From: Limnochorda sp. L945t | GTDB taxonomy: Bacteria > Bacillota > Limnochordia > Limnochordales > Geochordaceae | DNA: 64,000 bases | NCBI RefSeq assembly: GCF_035593305.1 | Contig: NZ_CP141615.1 | Location: 806,001-870,000, forward strand | Direction of reading: 5' to 3' | Shown: one piece after another, positions 16,663 through 23,815 of the stretch | Layout of the letters: the number at the start of each line of letters is the position of its first letter | Numbering within the stretch: position 1 is the first letter of the stretch | Position numbers and translations under genes: made by a program | The notes under the pieces: model-generated | What the model saw: only the letters and a program-made list of their open reading frames with translations | What the model was told of the DNA's origin: nothing | The model's database searches: none

Positions 16663-17982
16663 TCACGCGAACCGCCGCACCAGCCGGCTCCCGAGGCCGG
16701 CGCCGGCCAGCAGGGCGGCCCCGAAGACCCACCCGTTGAGGCCGAGGGACGGGATGGCCGAGAAGAAGGCGCCGATGGTGCACCCTCCGGCCAGCGCCGC
16801 CCCGTAGCCCATGAGGATGCCACCGGCAGCGGACTGGACGAAGCGCCGGGGCCGGCGTGGCATACGCCACCGCCATTCTCCAGACGCCAGGGCCGCCGTG
16901 AAGCTCCCGGCGACCATCCCGAGATCGAGCATGAGGGAGTGGCTCACCAGGCGGCTGCCGCCCAGGGTCAGGGTGCACCCGGGCAGCTGGTCGGCTCCGG
17001 GCAGGGGCCCCGGCGGCCAGCCGAGCAGGGTCGAGAGCTCTACCGCCCAACGGGAGATCTCCCCGGTCACCCCCCACGGCATGTGGGCTACGTAAAGGTA
17101 CACGTTGAGCAGGCCCAGCAGGACGCCCCCGGTAAGCGCCGGCCAGCCATCTCGCAGAATCGGGCGGGCAAGGGCTGCAAGGCGCCGGCGCACCGCTGAC
17201 GGACCGGGCGTCGCGATCCCCCCGGCACCCGGCCCGGCGGCCGGTACGGAGGCCGGATCGGCGGGCGACCAAGTCGCTCCTCCGGCCGGCCCGGTCGTCA
17301 CGAAGGCGGCCACCGGCAAACGGGCCTCCCGGACTTCGAGCAGCAGCCACACTGCCCCGATCCCCGCCAGCGTCAGTGCCAGCGCTCCGGCGTACCCCAG
17401 GTAACGGGGGAGCCAGACGACGGGCCCCGGCCCGATGAAGTGCTCCCACCAGAAGCCCCAGCTATGAGCGGCAAGGCCCAGGCCCACCACGATCCCGGCG
17501 AAGGCGGCGTAGGAGGCGGCGTAGCCTTCGCCCATCCGATACAGCGTGCCCGAGACGCACCCGCCGGCCACGGTCATCCCGATGCCGAACAGCACCCCGC
17601 CCACCACCAGGTGCCACCCCAGCGGGAACAGGTGCGCCTCCGGCGGGAGCACCCCCGGCAGGCCCGGCATGCTCACCATTTTGGACTCGAGCAGGGCGAA
17701 CCCCGTCGAGGCCACTGCCATGCCGGCCAGAATCCCCTTCAGCGTGGACGAGCCGCCGAACAAGAACAGGTCCCGAAACGCCGACGCAAAGCAGAAGCGG
17801 CTGCGCTGCAACACCACGCCGAGGGCCACCCCGAAGGCCCAGAAGAGCACGTAGTCCCGGCCGAGCTGCGACACATACCAGCCGGCTGCGGCGACTCCGA
17901 GCGCCCCGAGGGCGGCGACCAGGGCGGTGCTGGCGGGAAGGTGCCAGGCCGTTGCGGCGGCGGGTTGACCCAGGGAGTTCAC
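16663..17982 (-). CDS. tsuA: YeeE/YedE-family thiosulfate transporter (TsuA-like)
   Basis: YeeE/TsuA proteins bring thiosulfate into the cell through a chain of conserved membrane cysteines. The 439-residue protein has about ten or more hydrophobic helices in two halves, with the hallmark Cys motifs RSRFCFASAFRDLF, TVAGGCVSGTLYRMGEG and ALAGGCTIGAFFSA. A soluble Pro/Gly/Ala-rich loop (about 220-270) joins the halves. It is encoded 30 bases after an exported rhodanese and 72 bases before tusA, exactly the partners expected for thiosulfate assimilation. The substrate is inferred from family and neighbours. Confidence 0.9.
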   Translation of the reverse strand: MNSLGQPAAATAWHLPASTALVAALGALGVAAAGWYVSQLGRDYVLFWAFGVALGVVLQRSRFCFASAFRDLFLFGGSSTLKGILAGMAVASTGFALLESKMVSMPGLPGVLPPEAHLFPLGWHLVVGGVLFGIGMTVAGGCVSGTLYRMGEGYAASYAAFAGIVVGLGLAAHSWGFWWEHFIGPGPVVWLPRYLGYAGALALTLAGIGAVWLLLEVREARLPVAAFVTTGPAGGATWSPADPASVPAAGPGAGGIATPGPSAVRRRLAALARPILRDGWPALTGGVLLGLLNVYLYVAHMPWGVTGEISRWAVELSTLLGWPPGPLPGADQLPGCTLTLGGSRLVSHSLMLDLGMVAGSFTAALASGEWRWRMPRRPRRFVQSAAGGILMGYGAALAGGCTIGAFFSAIPSLGLNGWVFGAALLAGAGLGSRLVRRFA

Positions 17983-18012
17983 GGGCGCTCCTCCTTTCGC
18001 TCAGCGTTTCGC

Positions 18013-19014
18013 TCAGCGTTCCACGGGGAGATCGGGCCGGTTGCCCCACTCGGCCCAGGAGCCGTCGTAGACGCGCACCGACGGGTAGCCCAGCAGTTCG
18101 TGCAGGACGAACCAGGTATGGGCCGCCCGGACGCCCGTCTGGCAATAGACCACGATTTCGCCGGCGGCACCGGGGCCGAGCCCCGCGCTCTCGAAGAGCT
18201 TCCGGAGCTCCGGTACGGGTTTGAAGGTGCCGTCGGGACGAGTCACGAGCGACCACTCGAGATTGACCGAGCCCGGGATGTGCCCGCCCCGGGCCGCCCT
18301 CACGTCGAGGCCGGCGTACTCCTGGGGGGAGCGCACGTCACAGACCCGAGCCTGGCCGAGCACCCGCTGCACGTCTTGCCAGGTCGCCACCAGCTGCCTG
18401 TCGGGCGTGGGGACGGGGTACGGCGAGAGGTCGCGGGAGGAGAGGGCCGGCGAGGGCGGGGAGCCGGCCTCGACCTCGCGCCCCTCCCGCGTCCAGCGCG
18501 TGATGCCGCCGTCCAGGATGGCCACGTGCGGATGCCCGTACAGCTTGAAGACCCAGTAGGCCCGGGCGGCCCACAGGCCCCGCTGGTCGTCGTAGAGCAC
18601 CACCGGCTCCTCCCGCCCGATCCCCAGCCGCTGCATCAGCCGCTGGAACTGCTGGGGCGTAGCGGCCATCCCTTCGACGGGGTTGGAGGGATCCACCAGA
18701 TCGGCCCTGGGGTCGACCGGCAGGGCGCCGGGGATGTGCCCTCGAGCGAACGCGGAGGGATCCGTGCGGACGTCGAGCAGACGGGGAGCGAAAGGCCCGT
18801 CGAGATGAGCGGCCAGCCAGGCGGGGTCGACCAGCGGGCCGGGGAGCGGTGCGGTGGTGCCGGCCGCCAGCACCGCAGGGCCGCGGCCCAGCGGAACCAC
18901 GGACAACAGCAGGGCCAGGAGTGCGGCAACGAGCATCCAGCTCCCGGACGAACGCCGCAGGCACCTCGAGGACCCGGCAGAGCAACGAGAAACGGGACGG
19001 TCTGAAAGGTACAC
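18013..19014 (-). CDS. exported two-domain rhodanese (thiosulfate sulfurtransferase)
   Basis: A 333-residue tandem rhodanese of the SseA/TST family. The N terminus is basic and then strongly hydrophobic (WMLVAALLALLLSVVPLG, ending near AVLAAG), so it is probably exported or membrane-anchored. The first rhodanese domain (about 60-175) is inactive; the second (about 205-325) has active-site Cys in VVYCQTGVRAAHT. A CQTGVR loop with an Arg fits a thiosulfate sulfurtransferase better than a mercaptopyruvate one (CG[ST]GVT). It lies between the MoaD-like gene and the thiosulfate transporter. Confidence 0.88.
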   Translation of the reverse strand: MYLSDRPVSRCSAGSSRCLRRSSGSWMLVAALLALLLSVVPLGRGPAVLAAGTTAPLPGPLVDPAWLAAHLDGPFAPRLLDVRTDPSAFARGHIPGALPVDPRADLVDPSNPVEGMAATPQQFQRLMQRLGIGREEPVVLYDDQRGLWAARAYWVFKLYGHPHVAILDGGITRWTREGREVEAGSPPSPALSSRDLSPYPVPTPDRQLVATWQDVQRVLGQARVCDVRSPQEYAGLDVRAARGGHIPGSVNLEWSLVTRPDGTFKPVPELRKLFESAGLGPGAAGEIVVYCQTGVRAAHTWFVLHELLGYPSVRVYDGSWAEWGNRPDLPVER

Positions 19015-19143
19015 GGGTACCCTCTCCTCCTTCGTCCAGGCGGTCTTTGCAGCCGCCGGGTAAGATCAGAGCCGGTGTGCGCGGGTTACGGGCGGGATGG
19101 CGGCGCCCGCGCCGTCAGAGCGGGGCGCCGCCGTGGGTGAAGG

Positions 19144-19422
19144 TCAACACCCGCCGGCCATGGCGGGCACGATGGCGATTTCGGATCCTTCGGGCAGCGG
19201 CGTGTCGAGGCCCGAGAGCAGCCGGACGTCCTGGTCGTTGACGAACAGGTTGACGTAGCGGTGCAGGTCTCCTCCCCCGTCGACCAGGCGCTGGCGGATG
19301 CCCGGATAACGCAGCTCGAGGGCCTGGATGGCCTCGGCCACGGTGGACGCCTCGACCTGGACCTCCTTCTCCCCGTTGGTCAGGCCACGCAAGAGCTGGG
19401 GTACTCTCACCGTCACTGCCAT
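19144..19422 (-). CDS. MoaD/ThiS-like ubiquitin-fold sulfur carrier with GGC tail
   Basis: Small sulfur-carrier proteins of this family end in Gly-Gly, whose carboxylate is adenylated by an E1 enzyme and turned into a thiocarboxylate. This 92-residue protein has the MoaD fold pattern (VTVRVPQLLRGLTNGEKEV, VNLFVNDQDVRLLSGLDTPL, SEIAIVPAMAGGC). It ends one residue past the Gly-Gly, in Cys. Carriers with residues after GG (HcyS, QbsE) need a JAMM-type peptidase to expose the glycine; no such gene is visible here. The ATG at 19422 begins the conserved domain. Its position, directly after a threonine-synthase-like PLP enzyme under a SAM riboswitch, suggests amino-acid sulfur transfer rather than molybdopterin or thiamine synthesis. 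Confidence 0.9.
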   Translation of the reverse strand: MAVTVRVPQLLRGLTNGEKEVQVEASTVAEAIQALELRYPGIRQRLVDGGGDLHRYVNLFVNDQDVRLLSGLDTPLPEGSEIAIVPAMAGGC

Positions 19423-19478
19423 GGTGCGACACGTCTCCCCCCGAGTGGTGCGCCTGGGGCGCACGCACGCCATCCATG

Positions 19479-20822
19479 CTACCGATCCGACGCCGGTACG
19501 CCGGCCGGCTGGAGCCGGCCGCCATGCAGGTGTCCGTTGCCGGCAAGCCCGTGGCCGGCCCTGCCTCCGGCCGCCACCGCCTCGTGCAAGGCCTGCTCGA
19601 AGCTGCGCAGGGTGGGAGCGATGGTCACGGCCCGGCCCGCGACACCCTCGGCGGCGTCCAGCGTCTTCAAACCCATCCCTGTAATATAGGCCACTACCGT
19701 CTCGTCGCGCCCGAAGGCCCCGCGCTCGGCGAGGCGCTGAAGCACGGCGACGGTGGTCCCGCCGGCCGTCTCGGTGAAGATGCCCTCGGTACGGGCCAGG
19801 AGCGCGATCCCCTCGACGATCTCCTGATCGCTGACCGCCTCGACCACGCCCCCGCTCGAGCGGGCGATCTGCAGGACGTAACGGCCGTCGGCCGGGTTAC
19901 CGATGGCCAGGCTGCGGGCGATGGTGTCGGGGACGACCGGGTCCACGTACTCGCGGCCCTCGCGAAAAGCCCTGGCCACCGGAGAGCATCCGGCCGCCTG
20001 GGCTCCGTGCACCCGCGGTGCCGGGCTCGCTTCCACCAGGCGCAGGCGCTGGAGCTCGCGGAAGCCCTTGGTGATCTTGACGAGCAGGTTGCCCGAAGCG
20101 ACCGGGACCACGATGTGATCGGGGACGTGCCAGCCGAGCTGCTCGGCGACCTCGTAGGCGAGGGTCTTGGCACCCTCGGCGTAGAACGGCCGTAGATTGA
20201 CATTGACGAAAGCCCAGGGCCGCTCGTCGGCGATCTGGGCGCAGAGTCGGTTGACGTCGTCGTAGGTCCCCTCCACCTCCACGATGGTGGGGTGGTAGAT
20301 GGCCGAGGTGACGACCTTGGGGCGCTCGAGGCCCGCCGGGATGAAGACGTAGGCGGGCATGCCGGCCCGGGCGGCGTGGGCGGCCACCGAGTTGGCCAGA
20401 TTGCCGGTAGAGGCACACGCCAGCACCTCGAAGCCGAAGCGGCGCGCCGCGGCAGCGGCCACCGAGACCACTCGATCCTTGAACGACCACGTGGGGTTGA
20501 CGGCGTCGTTCTTGAGGAAGAGCCGCTCCAGCCCCAGCAAGCGGCCCAACCGCCGGGCGTGCAGCAGGGGAGTGAAGCCGGCCTGAAGGTCGGTCTCCGG
20601 GTCGTGAGCCACCGGGAGCAGGTCGGCGTAGCGCCACATGCTGGCGGGGCCCGAGGCGATGCGCGCCCGGAGTTGGGCCGGCCCCGGGAGCGCGCCGTAG
20701 TCGTAGATCGGTTCGAGCGGCCCGAAACAGGCGTCGCACGCGTACTGAGGGCCCATCAGGAAGGTCTTGCCACACTCCCGGCACTGAAGGCCCGCGGCTG
20801 CCAATACCGAGGCACCCCCCAT
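19479..20822 (-). CDS. threonine synthase-like PLP enzyme, possible thiocarboxylate-dependent homocysteine synthase
   Basis: A 447-residue fold-type II PLP enzyme closest to threonine synthase. It begins with a zinc ribbon (LQCRECGKTFLMG, ACDACFGPLEP), then the PLP Lys in NPTWSFKDRVVSVA, a phosphate/substrate loop ASTGNLANSVAAHAA and a glycine-rich PLP phosphate site VPVASGNLL. By sequence it could be ordinary ThrC acting on O-phosphohomoserine. But it is the first gene behind a SAM-I riboswitch and is followed by a sulfur carrier and thiosulfate genes. I therefore infer that it may instead replace the phosphate of O-phosphohomoserine with carrier-bound sulfur to make homocysteine. The ATG at 20822 starts just before the zinc ribbon; its ribosome-binding site is weak. 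Confidence 0.85.
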   Translation of the reverse strand: MGGASVLAAAGLQCRECGKTFLMGPQYACDACFGPLEPIYDYGALPGPAQLRARIASGPASMWRYADLLPVAHDPETDLQAGFTPLLHARRLGRLLGLERLFLKNDAVNPTWSFKDRVVSVAAAAARRFGFEVLACASTGNLANSVAAHAARAGMPAYVFIPAGLERPKVVTSAIYHPTIVEVEGTYDDVNRLCAQIADERPWAFVNVNLRPFYAEGAKTLAYEVAEQLGWHVPDHIVVPVASGNLLVKITKGFRELQRLRLVEASPAPRVHGAQAAGCSPVARAFREGREYVDPVVPDTIARSLAIGNPADGRYVLQIARSSGGVVEAVSDQEIVEGIALLARTEGIFTETAGGTTVAVLQRLAERGAFGRDETVVAYITGMGLKTLDAAEGVAGRAVTIAPTLRSFEQALHEAVAAGGRAGHGLAGNGHLHGGRLQPAGVPASDR

Positions 20823-20995
20823 GAGCCAGCGTCCCAGGAGCGGGGTCGACACCCCGTGCCACGTGCATTCCCACCGGCGACCGCAGGCGGCCTGCATGCC
20901 GCCGACAGGGCACAGAAGGTCCACCGTTGCACCCGCACCGGCCGGAGGGGCGTCCGCGAATGGGCAGAACGCAAACCGAAGAAGGACGGTCCACG

Positions 20996-21037
20996 AAAAT
21001 CCTCTCCTGCGGCTGATGCGCCGCGCGGGAGAGGACG
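20996..21037 (-). terminator. riboswitch-controlled intrinsic terminator
   Basis: On the minus strand, CCTCTCC-CGC-GCGGC pairs with GCCGC-A-GGAGAGG around the loop GCATCA, followed by ATTTT. The 5' arm overlaps CGTCCTCT, which can alternatively pair with AGAGGACG just after the riboswitch P1 stem. This gives the two exclusive structures expected of an expression platform: antiterminator without SAM, terminator with SAM. Confidence 0.8.
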
Positions 21038-21049
21038 ATGTACCTCGTC

Positions 21050-21141
21050 CTCTTATCCTCCGGGATTGGCACCTTACCGCCGTCAGGCTCGCAGGTTGCC
21101 GGGGGTCATCGAGCCGGTCTCTCGCCCGCTCTTGATAAGGG
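21050..21141 (-). promoter_or_regulatory. SAM-I (S-box) riboswitch aptamer
   Basis: The minus-strand RNA carries the S-box signature: CTTATC-AAGAG opening the P1 stem, a GAGAGACCGGCTCGATGA stretch, CCCCGGCAACCTGCGAGC, GGTAAGGTGCCAATCCCGGA and the closing GATAAG. These bases match the conserved SAM-binding core (GATGA, GCAACC, AAGGTGCCAA). It is followed directly by the antiterminator/terminator pair and then, after about 170 bases, by the threonine-synthase-like gene. SAM binding should therefore switch off the whole sulfur operon. The fit to SAM-I is seen; the sign of control is known for the family. Confidence 0.95.
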
Positions 21142-21305
21142 ACCGCTGTTTGGTTTGGTCGGATGGTAGCACAGGCAACGAGCGGGTGTCAATACCATTT
21201 TCAGCACATGCCGCCGGAACTCGTGCCGTGCGCCGTGGCGGCCCGCCGGGCGGTACCGCGCGGCGCCCGCCCCATCCCCTGTGCTATACTCCGAGGTGAG
21301 ACGGT

Positions 21306-21392
21306 GCGGGCGTGGCGGAACCGGCAGACGCGGCAGGCTTAGGACCTGCTGGGCGAGAGCCCTTGGGGGTTCGACTCCCTTCGCCCGCACCA
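21306..21392 (+). tRNA. tRNA-Leu (anticodon TAG)
   Basis: An 87-nt tRNA with acceptor stem GCGGGCG/CGCCCGC, discriminator A and an encoded CCA. The anticodon stem GCAGG/CCTGC holds the loop CTTAGGA, giving anticodon TAG. The long variable arm (TGGGCGAGAGCCCTT) is typical of class II leucine tRNAs, and the T arm GGGGGTTCGACTCCCT is normal. Confidence 0.97.
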
Positions 21393-21414
21393 CCTGCTCC
21401 GGGATGGTGTGCTG

Positions 21415-22392
21415 TCAACGGGACGCCTGCCCGCCGGGCGATTCGCTCACGAGCGAGGCGGCTCCCACCAGGGCGGAGTCCTGTCCCAGCGCCGCCGGTA
21501 CGATGTCGAAGCTACCCCGCAGCGCATCCCCCACGTGCCGGTCGACGGAGGCCCGGCAGGGCGCGAGGAGCTTCTCCCCGGCAAGGCTGATGCCGCCGCC
21601 CACCACCACCCGGTCGGGAAGGAAAATCTGGGCGAGGCTTGCGACCCCGACGCCCAGCCACTCCCCAACCTCCTGCCAGACGGCCCGCGCTCCCGGGTCA
21701 CCCGTATCGGCCAGGCGGGAGATGGCCTCCGGGGTGAGCCCTTCCCCGCCGTCCAGCAGGGCTCGGAGAGCCGGAAATTCGCCGCCGGCGGCGATTTCGC
21801 GGGCGATGCGCAAGACGGCCCGCGACGAGACCATCTCCTCCCAACAGCCACGCCCGCCACAGGTGCATACCGGGCCGTCCCGGGCCACCACCATGTGCCC
21901 CATCTCGCCCGGAGTCTGGTCGTAGACCCAGCGAAGGAGCTGGCCTCGTACGCTGATGGCCGCGGCGACGCCGGTGCCGATGCTGACCATGACGACGCGC
22001 CGGCGGCCGCTGGCCGCTCCCGCCCAGAGCTCGCCCAGGAGCGCGGCGTTGATGTCCCACTCCAGCACGACCGGCGCTTCGAGCCGCCGGCGCAGGTAGG
22101 AGCGCAGGGCGAAGCCCTCCAGCGCGGGGAGGTTGTTGTTGAGGTGGATGACGTCGCCGTGCTCGAAGGGGGAGTTGACCGATACCCCGTACCCCTCCGG
22201 AGAGCGGCCCATACGGGCCTCGACCCAGTCGGCCGCCCGGCGGATGGCCGTCAAGAGGCCCTCCACGCATGCCTCTGGGGCCCGAGCACGAGGCGTGGGC
22301 TCCGAGAAACGCGCTACCACGCGGCCTTCTTGGTCTACCACGGCGGCTTTGGAGTACGTGCCCCCGAGATCCGCGCCCACCCGATAAGTCAT
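21415..22392 (-). CDS. ROK-family sugar kinase
   Basis: A 325-residue ROK protein without a DNA-binding domain, so probably a kinase (glucokinase-type) for a sugar released by the neighbouring transport system. It begins with the ATP-binding VGADLGGTYSKAAVVDQEGR. It has the catalytic Asp in LEWDINAALLGE, IGTGVAAAISV, and the ROK zinc motif CTCGGRGCWEEMVSSRA preceded by GEMGHMVV. GGGAGAG lies seven bases before the ATG at 22392. It is divergent from the lacI-type regulator and the ABC operon across a 327-base intergenic region. The specific sugar is unknown. Confidence 0.9.
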   Translation of the reverse strand: MTYRVGADLGGTYSKAAVVDQEGRVVARFSEPTPRARAPEACVEGLLTAIRRAADWVEARMGRSPEGYGVSVNSPFEHGDVIHLNNNLPALEGFALRSYLRRRLEAPVVLEWDINAALLGELWAGAASGRRRVVMVSIGTGVAAAISVRGQLLRWVYDQTPGEMGHMVVARDGPVCTCGGRGCWEEMVSSRAVLRIAREIAAGGEFPALRALLDGGEGLTPEAISRLADTGDPGARAVWQEVGEWLGVGVASLAQIFLPDRVVVGGGISLAGEKLLAPCRASVDRHVGDALRGSFDIVPAALGQDSALVGAASLVSESPGGQASR

Positions 22393-22719
22393 CGACGCTC
22401 TCTCCCGGCCTGGCCCTGCATCGGTGTGCCTCCGTCCGTATCGGTATCGGCCACGAGGACCCATTTCCGCGGGCGGCCGGGGTTTGCCTCTTGGAGCGGG
22501 CAGCGGATCGGGAGGGAAAGCCGCCGGGGTGACCGCAACGGCGGGCGGGATGGGTTACCCGTGGATCATTTAGAAATCGATTCCGAATACGTCGTGGCAA
22601 CATATAGATGGTCCACGACCGCGGTCTTGGAGAAGGAACCTACGCTGCGCGTTACGAAACAGTCTCGCGTGAACGCGAGCGCCGGTCGGGGGATCGGCGC
22701 CTCGGAGGCGGACGGATCG
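22393..22719. other. divergent intergenic region between ROK kinase and LacI regulator
   Basis: These 327 bases separate two divergent genes. A near-perfect 12-bp palindrome lies at 22573-22584 in a locally AT-rich stretch, the likely promoter area. Frames in the region that are open into the LacI gene (TTG 22627, GTG 22669) have no ribosome-binding site and no family similarity before the helix-turn-helix. No RNA gene or hairpin terminator is seen. Confidence 0.4.
22573..22584. promoter_or_regulatory. candidate LacI-family operator
   Basis: GAAATCGATTCC is a 12-bp palindrome with a single mismatched pair and a central CG, the usual symmetry of LacI-family operators. It lies about 140 bases upstream of the lacI-type gene start and 180 bases from the ROK kinase start, in the only AT-rich part of the region. 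Assignment to the adjacent regulator is inferred. Confidence 0.35.
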
Positions 22720-23709
22720 GTGCCGACGATTCGGGACGTAGCCAGGGCGGCAGGGGTTTCGGAGGCAACCGTTTCCCGGGCGATCAACCAGGCTCCGGGC
22801 GTAAGCGCTCGCACCCGAGAGCGAGTGCTGGCGGTGGCCAGGGACCTCCACTTCACCCCGGCGCCCGTCGCCCGCCGGCTCCGGGGGGCACGCACGGGGC
22901 TCGCCGGCGTGGTGGTGCCGGATCTGTCGGCCTCCTTCTTCGTCGAGATCATCCAGGGGATCGAGCACACGCTGAGCCTCAACGACTACCGGGTCCTGGT
23001 TTGCGACGCCCGCAACGACAGGAGCCGGGAAGAGGCGCACATCCGTTGGCTCGCCGACGGTACCGTGGATGCCATCCTGCTGCTCGCCCCGACGACCACC
23101 GATGCCTTCATCGCAGAAGTGGCCTCGCAGGGACCACCGGTGGCCGTGTTCGGCAGGGTAGTCTCCGGTGGACCGGTCACATCGGTCACCGTTGCCAACC
23201 GGCAGGCTGCCGAGCAGGCGACCGAGCACCTGATCAGCCACGGGCGTGAGCGGATCGCCTTCATCGCCGGGACCCCGGGCATACCCGACGGCGAGGCGCG
23301 CCTGGAAGGATACCGGGACGCCATGCAGCGTCACGGGCGGGAGAGCGCAATCGCGGTGGAGGTGGGGCACTTCTCCGAAGAAGGAGGCCGAGCCGCGCTG
23401 CGAGCCCTTCTGGAGCGGCGTCCTCCGCCCGACGCGATACTGGCCGCCAACGACGAGATGGCCATGGGAGTGCTGGTGGGGGCACGGGAGTTGGGGGTGC
23501 GGGTGCCGGAGGATATCGCGCTGGTCGGGTTCGACAACATCCGCTGCGCGAGGCTGGTGACCCCGGCGCTCACTACCGTACACCAGCCCAAGCTGGACAT
23601 CGGCTTCCGGTTGGCGCAGAGCGCGCTCGACCGTCTCAAGGGAGTCGCGGGGCACGAACAGTGGGTGCTGCCGGCAGATCTCGTGGTGCGGCGTTCGTGT
23701 GGGTGCTGA
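22720..23709 (+). CDS. LacI-family transcriptional regulator
   Basis: A 329-residue LacI/GalR regulator. The N terminus is the standard helix-turn-helix, PTIRDVARAAGVSEATVSRAINQAPGVSARTRERV, followed by the hinge PAPVARRLRGARTGLAGVVVPDL. The periplasmic-binding-like effector domain shows AILAANDEMAMGVLVGARELGVRVPEDIALVGFDN and ends LVVRRSCGC. The GTG at 22720 is chosen because it starts right at the HTH and has CGGAGG 11 bases upstream. It precedes the ABC transporter operon by 106 bases and probably controls it and the divergent kinase. Confidence 0.93.
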   Translation: MPTIRDVARAAGVSEATVSRAINQAPGVSARTRERVLAVARDLHFTPAPVARRLRGARTGLAGVVVPDLSASFFVEIIQGIEHTLSLNDYRVLVCDARNDRSREEAHIRWLADGTVDAILLLAPTTTDAFIAEVASQGPPVAVFGRVVSGGPVTSVTVANRQAAEQATEHLISHGRERIAFIAGTPGIPDGEARLEGYRDAMQRHGRESAIAVEVGHFSEEGGRAALRALLERRPPPDAILAANDEMAMGVLVGARELGVRVPEDIALVGFDNIRCARLVTPALTTVHQPKLDIGFRLAQSALDRLKGVAGHEQWVLPADLVVRRSCGC

Positions 23710-23815
23710 GGGGTCGTGTGGGCGGCAGGAAATACCCGTCGTGGTGGTGGCGTGGCTCGCAGTGCTCGGGCGGAGTCATGAAAACGCTCCGAGAATCGAG
23801 AGGAGGCGGCTTGCG

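Noticed and set aside
16316-17449. N-terminal extension of the E1-rhodanese frame (783-residue open frame)
   Set aside because: The extension runs over tusA and tsuA in another frame. The E1 domain starts right after the ATG at 16315.
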